A DNA stretch of 64,000 bases from JAJFJD01 sp965228695 (lineage in GTDB: Bacteria; Pseudomonadota; Alphaproteobacteria; UBA8366): assembly GCA_965228695.1 (NCBI GenBank), contig CBDDIB010000002.1:4278001-4342000 (forward strand), read 5' to 3'. Positions 25,483 to 34,191 of the stretch are shown here, one piece after another. The stretch's first letter is position 1; each line of letters starts with the position of its first letter. The position numbers and the translations under genes were made by a program. The notes under the pieces are model-generated. The model did no database searches. It was not told the origin of the DNA and saw only the letters and a program-made list of their open reading frames with translations.

Positions 25483-27741
25483 TTGGCAAAGAAGATTATT
25501 AAGGATCGGCCGCGTCCTACGAAGCGGCAACTCATCGAATACATAACCGAAAACTCTGGAAATCCGAGCCGTCGCGAAATTGCGCGGGCGTTTCGCCTGC
25601 ACGCATCCGACCGGGCTTGGTTGCGCGCAACACTCAAGGAACTCGAAGACGACGGAGAGATCGAACGCAAACGGGGCAAACGCGTCGGCCCGCCGGGCCG
25701 CCTGCCGCCGGTCGCTGTGATCGAGGTCACCCATGTGGACGATGACGGCGACGTCTTTTGCCGTCCGACCGCCACAACGGACGGTGGCGACGATGCTCAA
25801 TCCGAAGACATCAAAATCCGATTGCGCGGCGACCGCGGCCGGCCGGCGACGGCCGGAGTGGGCGACCGGCTGCTCGCGCGACTATCCCGTGTCGCTAAGA
25901 ACGACTACGACGCCCGCACCATCCGCAAGCTCGGCAGCGGGCCGCGCGACTTCATCGGCGTCTACGAAGGCAGCGGCCGGCACGGCAGCGTGCGCCCGGT
26001 CGACCGGCGCATCCGCACGGTCTATGAGGTCTCCGCACGCAACAGCCAAAACGCTGAAGACGGCGATTATGTCCGGGCGGAAGCGTTGGGCGGCGGCCAC
26101 CGCCGCGCCGCGCGCGTGATCGAACGTCTAGGCTCCGGCCGCGACCCCAAAGTCTTCAGCCTCGTCGCCTTGCACAGCCGGGATATCCCGATCGACTTTC
26201 CCGCCGACGCGATTACCCAATCGGAAGGATTGACGGCGCCGGCCCTCGGAAAACGGACCGACCTGCGCGACATCCCCCTGATCACGATCGACGGCGCGGA
26301 CGCCCGCGATTTCGACGACGCGGTCTGGGCGGAACCCGACGACAGCTCGAAGAACAAGGATGGCTGGCATGCCATCGTCGCGATCGCCGACGTGACCTGG
26401 TATGTGCGGCCCGGCGACCCGCTGGACCGGTCCGCGCGTGACCGGGGAAATTCGATCTACTTTCCCGACCGCGTCGTGCCAATGCTGCCGGAGCGGTTGT
26501 CCAACGGCCTGTGTTCGCTGCGCCCAGACGAAGAACGTGCCTGCCTCGCCGTCCACTTGTGGATCGACGCCAAGGGCAAGGTGATCCGGCATAAATTCGT
26601 ACGTGGCCTCATGCGGTCCGCCGCGCGCCTGACGTATGAGCAAGCTCAAAACGCGATCGACGGTCTCACCGACGATACCACCGCGCCAATCCTGGACACC
26701 GTTATCAAACCTTTATTCGGCGTCTATGAAGCGCTGCTGAACGCCCGCAAAAGGCGGGGAACGCTGGATCTGGATTTGCCCGAGCGGCGGATCGTGCTGG
26801 ACGACGACGGCCATGTCACGGCGATCGTGCCGCGCGCCCGATTGGACAGCCACCGGCTGATCGAGGAATTGATGATCGCGGCCAACGTGGCCGCCGCCGA
26901 AACCTTGCAGAAGGCCGAGATACCCGTCCCCCGCCGCATCCACGAAGCGCCGGATTCCGAGGCGCTCGAAGCGTTGCGGCAATCGTTGGATTCCTTCGGA
27001 ATTCGGCTGGCGAAGGGCGTGGCCGTCAAACCGGCGCTTTTCGCGGGCATCCTGGAACAGGCCGCCGGCACCGACTTCGCCGCGATGGTCAACGACCTGG
27101 TCCTGCGCAGCCAGACCCAGGCCTTCTACGGTGCGGACGACGAGGGCCATTTCGGGTTGGCGCTGCGGCGCTACTGCCATTTTACCTCGCCGATCCGCCG
27201 CTATGCCGACATTCTGGTGCATCGGGCGCTGGCCTCGGCGCTGAAACTCGGCGACGGCGGGCTCAGCGAGGGCGACATCGATCAAATCGATGAGACATCC
27301 GAGCATATCTCGATGACCGAGCGGCGGGCCGCCTTTGCCGAACGCGACACGATCGACCGGCTGACCACGGCCTATCTCGCCGACCGGGTGGGCGCCCAAT
27401 TCAGCGCCCGGATTTCCGGCGTGGCCCGGTTCGGGTTGTTTGTCCGGCTCGACGAAACCGGGGCCGACGGCCTCGTCCCAATGCGGTCGCTGCCGTCGGA
27501 CTGGTACGTACATGACGAAGTCGGCCACCGGTTGGTCGGCGAGAAATCAGGCCTGACCTATGCGCTGGGCGAAACGGTCACGGTCGAACTGGTTGAAGCG
27601 GATGTCGCCACCGGCAGCCTCGCCTTCACGATCATCGGCGACAGCGGGCAAAATACGGAAAGCAGGCCCGGGAAAGGCCGTCCGCCCCGGCGGCGGCGGA
27701 CATCCCGAAAGGCCAAGGGCCGGCGAAAACGAGGTAAATAA
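25483..27741 (+). CDS. rnr: Ribonuclease R
   Basis: The 752-residue 3'-5' exoribonuclease degrades structured RNA, including rRNA and mRNA decay intermediates. Domains in order are an N-terminal winged-helix region (to about 70), cold-shock domains, the RNB catalytic domain with TIDGADARDFDDAVW (metal-binding aspartates) and HFTSPIRRYADILVHRAL, and a C-terminal S1 domain near FSARISGVARFGLFVRL. It ends in a basic RNA-binding tail rich in Arg and Lys. The start is TTG at 25483, 5 nt after topA; no ATG exists near the conserved N-terminus. The tight spacing indicates cotranscription with topA. Confidence 0.95.
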   Translation: MAKKIIKDRPRPTKRQLIEYITENSGNPSRREIARAFRLHASDRAWLRATLKELEDDGEIERKRGKRVGPPGRLPPVAVIEVTHVDDDGDVFCRPTATTDGGDDAQSEDIKIRLRGDRGRPATAGVGDRLLARLSRVAKNDYDARTIRKLGSGPRDFIGVYEGSGRHGSVRPVDRRIRTVYEVSARNSQNAEDGDYVRAEALGGGHRRAARVIERLGSGRDPKVFSLVALHSRDIPIDFPADAITQSEGLTAPALGKRTDLRDIPLITIDGADARDFDDAVWAEPDDSSKNKDGWHAIVAIADVTWYVRPGDPLDRSARDRGNSIYFPDRVVPMLPERLSNGLCSLRPDEERACLAVHLWIDAKGKVIRHKFVRGLMRSAARLTYEQAQNAIDGLTDDTTAPILDTVIKPLFGVYEALLNARKRRGTLDLDLPERRIVLDDDGHVTAIVPRARLDSHRLIEELMIAANVAAAETLQKAEIPVPRRIHEAPDSEALEALRQSLDSFGIRLAKGVAVKPALFAGILEQAAGTDFAAMVNDLVLRSQTQAFYGADDEGHFGLALRRYCHFTSPIRRYADILVHRALASALKLGDGGLSEGDIDQIDETSEHISMTERRAAFAERDTIDRLTTAYLADRVGAQFSARISGVARFGLFVRLDETGADGLVPMRSLPSDWYVHDEVGHRLVGEKSGLTYALGETVTVELVEADVATGSLAFTIIGDSGQNTESRPGKGRPPRRRRTSRKAKGRRKRGK

Positions 27742-27840
27742 CCCGGACAAGCTTAACACCAGTGCGATATGCCGCTAACCTGTCTGCAGATCGGCAAAAA
27801 GCCGACGCAAATATATGTTGGCAGGGGTCAACGGTCAGGC

Positions 27841-29463
27841 ATGAAACGGCGCGATCCGAAGTTTTCTTCGCTCGCCGCCAAGCCGGAAACGCGGAAATTC
27901 GCGGTGCCGGCAGCGCGGTCGCTGGCGGCCATCAAGGCCTTTGCGGGCCCCCTCACGATGGCCCTACTGTTGGGTTGTTCCGCGCCGGACAACAGCTTAT
28001 CCCAATTTTCTCAAGTCAGCTCTGAGCAGATGCTGCGCGCCGGTTTCTCGGACATCCAGCAAATCTACATCGACGAGCCGAAGGTCGCTGATCTCGCCAT
28101 CGCGGGGCTCCGCGGCTTGCGGAAAATCGACCCGGATGTGGACGTCGTCCGAAATTCCGACATGGTCACCATCCGCCGAGACGGCAACATCGCCGGCTTC
28201 GCGAATGTTCCGAAAAACAACGACCCCTACGCCTGGGCCACGATCGTATCGAAGTTGATGGACGATGGCCGAAAACTATCCCCCAAGCTGGGCCAGGCCC
28301 GGACGGAAGAAATCTATACCGCCTTGTTCGACAGCCTCGCGACCAATCTCGATCCCTACTCCCGGTATTCGGGGGCCATTGAGGCGCAGGACAATCGCGC
28401 GAGCCGCGATGGATTCGGCGGCATCGGCGTCACCATCGTACCGCATACCGAGGGTGTGGAAATAACAGAGGTCGTCAGCGGCTTGCCGGCGGACCGCGCC
28501 GGTCTGAAGCGCGGCGATCGAATCTTGTCGATCAACGGCCGTGTCATCTCCAGCCTTGGATTACGGCGGATTGCCCGGCTTCTACAAGGTCCGGTCGGGC
28601 GTTCGGTCGATCTCGCCGTGCGGCGCAAAAACAACCCGGCGTCCCTGCAGATGTCGGTGCCGCGGACCCATATCACACCGCAATCGGTCTTCTACCGGAT
28701 GGCGGAAGACGTCGCGGTCATCGAGATTACGAGTTTCAACTCCGAAACCGCATCCTCCGTCGCGCAATCGGTCTTCCGAGCGCGGCACCGAAAGGGCGTC
28801 AACCTGCGTGGCATCGTCCTGGATCTCCGCGACAATCCCGGCGGCCTGCTGCATCAGGCGGTCCGCATCGCGGATCTCTTCGTCGAGCGCGGCCGGATCG
28901 TCTCGACCCGCGGCCGGCACCGTGACAGTCTGCAATATTTCGACGCGACGCCGGGCGATATCGCGAACAACCTGCCGATGGCAGTCCTGCTGAACGGGTA
29001 TTCGGCCTCGGCCGCCGAGATTCTGGCCGCCGCGTTGCAAGACAACGAGCGCGCGATCCTGATCGGAACCACCAGCTACGGCAAGGGAACGGTACAGACC
29101 GTTCTGCGGATGCCGAATGACGGCGAACTCGTCCTGACCTGGGCCCGGCTCTACGCCCCGTCCGGATACAACATGAACGGCCTCGGCGTCGTTCCCACCA
29201 TCTGCACCACGAAAGAAGGCAGCGCCGAAGAAATCGTCCAACGCGCGCTGGCGACCGAAGACCGCCAGTCGCATCGAATGTTGTTGATCCGCCGGACCTA
29301 TCAAAAGGCGAGCGTGGCGGACCGCAAGTTGCTTGCCTCATACTGTCCGGCGGGTGCGAGCCGGCAAGGCGATATCGACCTGAAGGTTGCCAGGATGCTG
29401 CTAACCGTGCAGAAAAGCTATATGCGAACGATCCATCTGGCACGCACCGCGAATGGTCTCTGA
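27841..29463 (+). CDS. S41 family C-terminal processing peptidase, probable lipoprotein
   Basis: The 540-residue protein has an N-terminal hydrophobic stretch PLTMALLLGC, which looks like a lipobox with the modified Cys around residue 45; the preceding basic region is unusually long for a signal peptide. A PDZ domain follows with GGIGVTIVPHTEGVEI and PADRAGLKRGDRILSING, then the S41 core with GIVLDLRDNPGGLLHQAV. The catalytic dyad is Ser388 (NGYSASAAEIL) and Lys415 (TSYGKGTVQT), with normal spacing. C-terminal processing proteases trim or degrade periplasmic proteins. The start ATG 27841 is likely, but a later start cannot be excluded. It overlaps the following Nudix gene by 11 nt. Confidence 0.9.
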   Translation: MKRRDPKFSSLAAKPETRKFAVPAARSLAAIKAFAGPLTMALLLGCSAPDNSLSQFSQVSSEQMLRAGFSDIQQIYIDEPKVADLAIAGLRGLRKIDPDVDVVRNSDMVTIRRDGNIAGFANVPKNNDPYAWATIVSKLMDDGRKLSPKLGQARTEEIYTALFDSLATNLDPYSRYSGAIEAQDNRASRDGFGGIGVTIVPHTEGVEITEVVSGLPADRAGLKRGDRILSINGRVISSLGLRRIARLLQGPVGRSVDLAVRRKNNPASLQMSVPRTHITPQSVFYRMAEDVAVIEITSFNSETASSVAQSVFRARHRKGVNLRGIVLDLRDNPGGLLHQAVRIADLFVERGRIVSTRGRHRDSLQYFDATPGDIANNLPMAVLLNGYSASAAEILAAALQDNERAILIGTTSYGKGTVQTVLRMPNDGELVLTWARLYAPSGYNMNGLGVVPTICTTKEGSAEEIVQRALATEDRQSHRMLLIRRTYQKASVADRKLLASYCPAGASRQGDIDLKVARMLLTVQKSYMRTIHLARTANGL

Positions 29464-30163
29464 CGGTTCACCCCCCGACACGCCACAATCCCAGGAAGCA
29501 GTGACGCCGCGCGATGCGGCCAGCCTCGTGTTGGTTCGCGACGGCGGCCGCGGGCCCGAGGTCCTGATGGGCAAACGTCCGGATTCGTCCCGTTTCATGC
29601 CGGGCGTTTACGTCTTTCCCGGCGGGGGCGTCGAGGAAGACGACTTTCGCCTGCAAACCGATTTCCCCCTATCCGGCCATGTCGTCGAACGGATGGCCCG
29701 GCAAAGCGACGAAGACTTGGCGCGCGCTCTAGCCTGGGCCGCGGTCCGCGAGACTTGGGAAGAGACCGGCATTCTATTGGGCGCGCCCGGTCCGGCGCCC
29801 AATCCACGGAACTGCGAGACTCTGAGCGCTTACGACTCCGCCGGACTGACGCCGGACCTGACGGGCCTCGACTATCTCATGCGCGCGGTGACGCCACCCT
29901 ACCTACCGATTCGGTTCAACACCCGGTTCTTCATCGTCGACGCCGGCCAGGCACAAGGCCGCCTCGAACCGCGGGAGGAATTGGAGCATGTGGCATGGCA
30001 CAGTATCGACGACGCGCTCGACCTGCACATCATCAACGTGACGGCCATCGTCCTGAACGCGGCCCGCGACTACTGGCAGGACCGGCCCAAACCGGACGCC
30101 AACCGCCCCTCGCCCATGTTCACCCAGCACGAGCCCGGTGAAATCATATTGCGTGATGAATAG
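29453..30163 (+). CDS. Nudix hydrolase (NUDT19-like)
   Basis: The 236-residue protein has a split Nudix box. GVYVFPGGGVEEDDF is followed, after an insertion of about 35 residues, by AAVRETWEETGILLG, which provides the REXXEEXG metal-binding helix. This layout is typical of the NUDT19/RNU-type subgroup, whose characterised members hydrolyse CoA derivatives. The C-terminal half has PIRFNTRFFIVDA and REELEHVAWHSIDDAL. ATG 29453 lies inside the end of the upstream peptidase gene, so the two are probably coupled. In related genomes a Nudix gene often stands between rnr and rpmG, as here. Confidence 0.9.
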   Translation: MVSDGSPPDTPQSQEAVTPRDAASLVLVRDGGRGPEVLMGKRPDSSRFMPGVYVFPGGGVEEDDFRLQTDFPLSGHVVERMARQSDEDLARALAWAAVRETWEETGILLGAPGPAPNPRNCETLSAYDSAGLTPDLTGLDYLMRAVTPPYLPIRFNTRFFIVDAGQAQGRLEPREELEHVAWHSIDDALDLHIINVTAIVLNAARDYWQDRPKPDANRPSPMFTQHEPGEIILRDE

Positions 30164-30165
30164 GC

Positions 30166-30194
30166 TTGACTTGCCGCGCATCACCTGCCATTTA
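30166..30194 (+). promoter_or_regulatory. Candidate promoter for rpmG
   Basis: TTGACT (30166-30171) is a good -35 box. A weak -10-like CATTTA (30189-30194) follows after 17 bases. The pair lies in the 77-base gap before the rpmG start. The -10 match is poor, so this remains tentative. Confidence 0.3.
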
Positions 30195-30240
30195 GCGGAT
30201 AGAAATTCGACCAAAATCCTTGTGTTAACGGGTATTTACC

Positions 30241-30408
30241 ATGGCTAAACCGAGCACCATTCTGGTCAAGTTAGTGAGCACCGCCGACACCGGCTACTAT
30301 TACGTGACCAAGAAAAACCCGCGGAATCAGACCGAAAAGATGGAATTCAAGAAGTACGATCCGGTGGCGCGCAAGCATGTCCTGTTCAAGGAAGGGCGCA
30401 TCAAATAG
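30241..30408 (+). CDS. rpmG: 50S ribosomal protein L33
   Basis: This 55-residue ORF is too short for many gene finders but is unmistakable: MAKPSTILVKLVSTADTGYYYV followed by KKNPRN and a C-terminal KKYDPVARKHVLFKEGRIK. It is the cysteine-free (C-) form of L33, with no zinc-binding CxxC pairs, as usual in alphaproteobacteria. It starts at ATG 30241 after a short promoter-like spacer and is followed by a strong intrinsic terminator, so it may be transcribed as a single gene. Confidence 0.95.
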   Translation: MAKPSTILVKLVSTADTGYYYVTKKNPRNQTEKMEFKKYDPVARKHVLFKEGRIK

Positions 30409-30434
30409 CGGTTTCGTCCACTGCGAAATACCGT

Positions 30435-30460
30435 AAGGCCGCCCATTCGGCGGCCTTTTT
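30435..30460 (+). terminator. Intrinsic terminator after rpmG
   Basis: AAGGCCGCC (30435-30443) pairs perfectly with GGCGGCCTT (30449-30457) around the loop CATTC, followed by further T residues so that five T run to 30460. It starts 27 nt after the rpmG stop and lies between the convergent rpmG and divK genes. Confidence 0.9.
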
Positions 30461-30487
30461 CAATGGTCGGGTATTCCACGGCGAAAC

Positions 30488-30853
30488 TTAGTTGAGGTAT
30501 TTCTCAATCGTCTCGAGAAAGTTGGCGACCGAGATCGGCTTCGAGATATAGGCCTCGCACCCACCCTCCCGAATTTTTTCCTCGTCGCCCTTCATGGCGA
30601 AGGCCGTCACGGCAATGACCGGGATAGACCGAAGTTCCTCGTCTTCCTTCAGCCACTTCGTGACCTCGAGGCCGGAAACTTCCGGCAGCTGAATATCCAT
30701 CAGGATGAGATCAGGCCGATGGGTCCGGGCCAGTTTGAGCGCCTCCATACCATCTTGCGATTGCAGGACGTCGTACCCCTGCGCTTCCAGCAGATCGTGA
30801 AAGAGCTTCATATTAAGCTCATTATCTTCAACAACGAGAATCGACTTAGCCAT
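30488..30853 (-). CDS. divK: Single-domain response regulator DivK
   Basis: The 121-residue receiver protein is close to Caulobacter DivK, with ELNMKLFHDLLEAQGYDVLQ, DLILMDIQLPEVSGLEVTKW and AVTAFAMKGDEEKIREGGCEAYISKPIS (in part). The phospho-acceptor is Asp53, with Asp10, Thr83 and Lys105 completing the active site. DivK is the diffusible regulator that controls the DivJ/PleC kinases and, through DivL, CtrA activity in the alphaproteobacterial cell cycle. ATG 30853 is chosen because the upstream extension is not conserved. It is convergent with rpmG; the pleD gene that often follows divK is absent from this position. Confidence 0.94.
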   Translation of the reverse strand: MAKSILVVEDNELNMKLFHDLLEAQGYDVLQSQDGMEALKLARTHRPDLILMDIQLPEVSGLEVTKWLKEDEELRSIPVIAVTAFAMKGDEEKIREGGCEAYISKPISVANFLETIEKYLN

Positions 30854-31010
30854 CAAATATGCCTTTGCACATAATTTCACGGTGCATAGCCCTATGTATT
30901 ACTCGCCCGGCAAAACCGGCGCAATGGGCAAGGCCGGCATTTAAATTGGCAGGAGACCACGCCACGCTGATGGCTGGACCCTTTCCGGCTGTGATAGGCT
31001 GGCGCAAGAC

Positions 31011-31934
31011 ATGTCCAAGTTTCGCATCGGCGTAGATATTGGCGGCACGAAGATCGAGGCCGCCGCGCTCGACCGGAACGGCGCTTTCGCCGTTCGGCAA
31101 CGGGTTGCAACGCCACAAAACGATTACCCGGCCGCCCTCGACGCCATCGTTCGTCTCGTCCAGACAGTCGAAGCGGAGATCGAGGAGCGGGCACCGGCCG
31201 GGTTCGGCATTCCGGGAACGATCTCTCCGGCCACCGGCGTCGTGAAAAACGCCTATAACTCCCCGTTCAACGGACATCCGCTCGATCGGGATATCGCGGA
31301 CCGCCTCGGGCGGCCGATCCGCATGATGAACGACGCCAACTGTTTCGCCCTGTCCGAGGCCGTCGACGGCGCGGCGGCCGGTGCGGGGATTGTCTTCGGA
31401 GTCATTCTCGGCACCGGGTGCGGCGGCGGGATCGCGATCAACGGCCGACCCGTCCGGGGTCTCAACGCCATTGCCGGCGAATGGGGCCATAATCCGCTGC
31501 CCTGGCTCGGCCCGGGAGATCAACCCGCCCGCCCCTGCAGCTGCGGCAAGACCGGCTGTATCGAAACCTATCTCTCGGGCAGCGGGTTCGCGGCGCACCA
31601 CAATGCGGCGACCGGGTCGATCCTGGAGGCCCACGAAATCGTCGACCGTGCGGCAGCGGGCGACGATGCCGCCCGCGCGAGCTTCGCGCAATACCAAGAC
31701 CGGTTGGCCCGGGCATTGGCCAGCATCATCAACGTGCTGGACCCGGACATCATCGTTCTCGGCGGCGGCATGTCGAACGCGACCGATTTGTACGAAAACG
31801 TGCCGCAACAGTGGACGGACTGGGTCTTCTCGGACCGGGTCGAAACCCGGCTGGTGCCGCCCAAATACGGCGATTCGAGCGGTGTGCGCGGCGCGGCATG
31901 GCTTTGGCCCGCCGATGCGGAGACCGGCGGATGA
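31011..31934 (+). CDS. ROK family sugar kinase (fructokinase/N-acetylglucosamine kinase-like)
   Basis: The 307-residue protein shows the ROK phosphate-binding segment GVDIGGTKIEAAAL, the substrate loop GIPGTISPATGVVKNAYNSPF (in part), the catalytic Asp in MMNDANCFALSEA, and the zinc-binding EWGHNPLPW...CSCGKTGCIETYLSG. The last part contains VLDPDIIVLGGGMSN. It should phosphorylate a hexose with ATP; sequence features are like bacterial fructokinase (Mak) and NagK, which are hard to separate by eye. The TGA overlaps the dinB ATG by four bases (ATGA), an unexpected pairing of a sugar kinase with a lesion-bypass polymerase. Confidence 0.9.
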   Translation: MSKFRIGVDIGGTKIEAAALDRNGAFAVRQRVATPQNDYPAALDAIVRLVQTVEAEIEERAPAGFGIPGTISPATGVVKNAYNSPFNGHPLDRDIADRLGRPIRMMNDANCFALSEAVDGAAAGAGIVFGVILGTGCGGGIAINGRPVRGLNAIAGEWGHNPLPWLGPGDQPARPCSCGKTGCIETYLSGSGFAAHHNAATGSILEAHEIVDRAAAGDDAARASFAQYQDRLARALASIINVLDPDIIVLGGGMSNATDLYENVPQQWTDWVFSDRVETRLVPPKYGDSSGVRGAAWLWPADAETGG

Positions 31935-33208
31935 GCGAAACCCCGTTCATCTGCCGGGATTGCCTCGCGACTTTCGGAGAGACAATCGACGGCGTGCCGG
32001 CCCGGCGCTGTGCCGAGTGCGGTTCGCCGCGGATCATTGGTCACCCGGAACTGCATGACCTGTCGATCGCGCATATCGACTGCGACGCCTTTTATGCGTC
32101 CGTGGAAAAACGGGACAATCCATCCCTGACGAACAAGCCGGTCATCGTCGGTGGCGGCCGGCGCGGCGTGGTGGCGGCCGCCTGCTATGTCGCCCGGCTC
32201 TACGGTGTCCGGTCGGCCATGCCCATGTTCAAGGCGCTTCAGGCCTGTCCGGATGCCGTGGTGATCCGGCCGAATATGGCGAAGTACCGTGAGGCGGGGA
32301 TGCAGATCCGCGAGTTGATGCGCAGCGTCACGCCGATGGTGCAGCCGTTGTCGATCGACGAAGCCTTCCTCGACCTCACCGGCACGGAAACGCTGCATCA
32401 CGGCAGTCCCGCCCTGACCCTGGCACGGCTGGTTCTGCGGATCGAGGGCGAAGCCGGCGTCACCGCCAGCATCGGTCTCAGTTACAACAAGTTTCTGGCC
32501 AAGATCGCCTCCGATTTGAACAAGCCGAAGGGCTTTGCGGTGATCGGCCGCGCGCAGGCTCTGCCCTTCCTCGCCCCGCAGCCCGTGGGCATCTTGTGGG
32601 GCGTGGGGAAGTCGCTGCAATCGAAGCTGCGCCGCGACGGCATCACGACCATCGGCCAGCTTCAGCAGCGCGAGGAAGCCGATCTCGTGGCGCGCTACGG
32701 CTCGATAGGCAGCCGGCTCTATCATTTCTCCCGCGGCGAGGACAACCGAAAGGTGACGCCCAACTCGCCGACCAAAAGCATTTCGGCGGAAACCACCTTC
32801 GGCGTCGATATCGCGGAGGCCAGCGAATTGGCGGAACGGGTATGGCCGTTATGCCAGAAGGTGGCCGACCGGCTGGTGACAAAGCGCCTTGCCGGCCAGA
32901 CCGTCACGCTGAAACTGAAGAGCGCCGACTTCCAGATCATCACCCGGAGCCGGCGCATTCGCGAGCCGACCCAGCGGGCCGAGGCCCTATACCAGACCGC
33001 GCTGCCCCTGATCGAAAAAGAATCGGACGGACGGCTCTTCCGGCTGATCGGCATCGGCGCGGCCGACCTTACCGACCCGCATGAGGCGGACCTACCGGAC
33101 CTGTTCTCTACGGATGCAATAGGAGGCAACAAGACCGAAAAGGCCTTGGACGCCGCGCAAGAGAAACTGGGAAGGGGTATCGTCCGGCGGGGCCGGCACG
33201 CGACGTAA
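31931..33208 (+). CDS. dinB: DNA polymerase IV with N-terminal zinc-ribbon-like extension
   Basis: The 425-residue Y-family polymerase carries a short N-terminal extension with two Cys pairs, CRDC (residues about 7-10) and CAEC, like a small zinc ribbon, before the polymerase core. The catalytic acids are in IAHIDCDAFYASVEKR and LSIDEAFLDLTG, and the little-finger domain extends to the C-terminus, which lacks an obvious QL-type clamp motif but ends DAAQEKLGRGIVRR. It performs error-prone lesion bypass. ATG 31931 overlaps the ROK kinase stop; the longer frame upstream is a shadow of that gene. I believe this extension recurs in related alphaproteobacteria. Confidence 0.93.
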   Translation: MSETPFICRDCLATFGETIDGVPARRCAECGSPRIIGHPELHDLSIAHIDCDAFYASVEKRDNPSLTNKPVIVGGGRRGVVAAACYVARLYGVRSAMPMFKALQACPDAVVIRPNMAKYREAGMQIRELMRSVTPMVQPLSIDEAFLDLTGTETLHHGSPALTLARLVLRIEGEAGVTASIGLSYNKFLAKIASDLNKPKGFAVIGRAQALPFLAPQPVGILWGVGKSLQSKLRRDGITTIGQLQQREEADLVARYGSIGSRLYHFSRGEDNRKVTPNSPTKSISAETTFGVDIAEASELAERVWPLCQKVADRLVTKRLAGQTVTLKLKSADFQIITRSRRIREPTQRAEALYQTALPLIEKESDGRLFRLIGIGAADLTDPHEADLPDLFSTDAIGGNKTEKALDAAQEKLGRGIVRRGRHAT

Positions 33209-33228
33209 ATCCGCTCGCCCGATCGGGA

Positions 33229-34068
33229 TCAGCACTTGGCCTTTTTCAGCGGCTCAAAGAGTTTCAAGCGCCCGCGAACGGTGAAATCGCCGTAATTCAT
33301 CGTCAGTTCCGGCACGACACCGTTCTTCTGAAGATAGATCGACATCTCGAATTCCGGCATCGCCGCTTTTCCCTCTTGCGGGAAGACGGCGATACTGACC
33401 GGCCAGACCGGCGCAGCATCCGATAGAACATCCGGTTTACCGCCCGGCGGGACGGGGCGTTGCGGTAGAATGAAGGCGCTCATGGTCGACGGTCCCTTCA
33501 CCTCCGCGCCGTCGAAAACGGGCCGCCGGTCGAATTTTTCGCCGGCCTCCGCCTTGCGCATCAGGTCCAGCGTATGCGCGGTGGGAAAGGACGTCCCGGC
33601 CGGCAATTTGATGGTTTTTTTGCCGGGCTTCTGGAACGTGGCGACGCCGGGGCCGCCGATGTTATCCAAGGTAGCCTTGCCTTCGACCTCGCCATCCTCC
33701 GCCGCCTCGGCACCGGTCGTGGAACGTTTGACGTAGAAACGGTATTTGAGCCCGTCCTTCGATTCCCAATTGGCGTAGCTGGCGGAAATCTGCACCGGCG
33801 ATCCATCGCCGCGAACGACCTGCATGACGTAGCGCTGCTCGATGACCCAGCCGTCACAGCTATCGGCCCAATCGTAGCTGAGAACGCCAGTCACATCGAC
33901 CACGCCGCTGCCGGACCGCGTCTTGTCCAGCCGAAGTTCATACCCGGCGCGATGGGGCACGATGTCGGCCGCATCGGCGGCCGCGGCGGCCATCGGCAGC
34001 CATGACACGGCGCAAGCCGCCGCTAACCCGGCCAAGCCCGTCTGCAATCCAGCAGAATTCATTCGCAT
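33229..34068 (-). CDS. eipB: Cell envelope integrity protein EipB-like (DUF1849)
   Basis: The 279-residue protein begins with a signal peptide (LAGLAAACAVSWLPMAAAAA) and is predicted to be periplasmic and beta-rich. VPHRAGYELRLD, DWADSCDGWVIEQRY and a C-terminal cysteine at the very end (KKAKC) match EipB of Brucella, in which the two cysteines form a disulfide that closes a beta-spiral fold and which is needed for envelope stability. The start is uncertain: ATG 34068 or ATG 34062 are better than the TTG at 34101, but none has a clear ribosome binding site. It is convergent with dinB and upstream of nothing in its own direction except the spacer to aspS. Confidence 0.82.
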   Translation of the reverse strand: MRMNSAGLQTGLAGLAAACAVSWLPMAAAAADAADIVPHRAGYELRLDKTRSGSGVVDVTGVLSYDWADSCDGWVIEQRYVMQVVRGDGSPVQISASYANWESKDGLKYRFYVKRSTTGAEAAEDGEVEGKATLDNIGGPGVATFQKPGKKTIKLPAGTSFPTAHTLDLMRKAEAGEKFDRRPVFDGAEVKGPSTMSAFILPQRPVPPGGKPDVLSDAAPVWPVSIAVFPQEGKAAMPEFEMSIYLQKNGVVPELTMNYGDFTVRGRLKLFEPLKKAKC

Positions 34069-34191
34069 GTTCAGCACAGTCTTATAAGCCTCCGTGACCA
34101 ACTATATGGTGCCGGTGCAGGCGTTCTACCACAATCGCCGTACTTGGCGGGGCTTTCCCTGCCCCCTGACGACGATGTTACTGCGCTCTTC

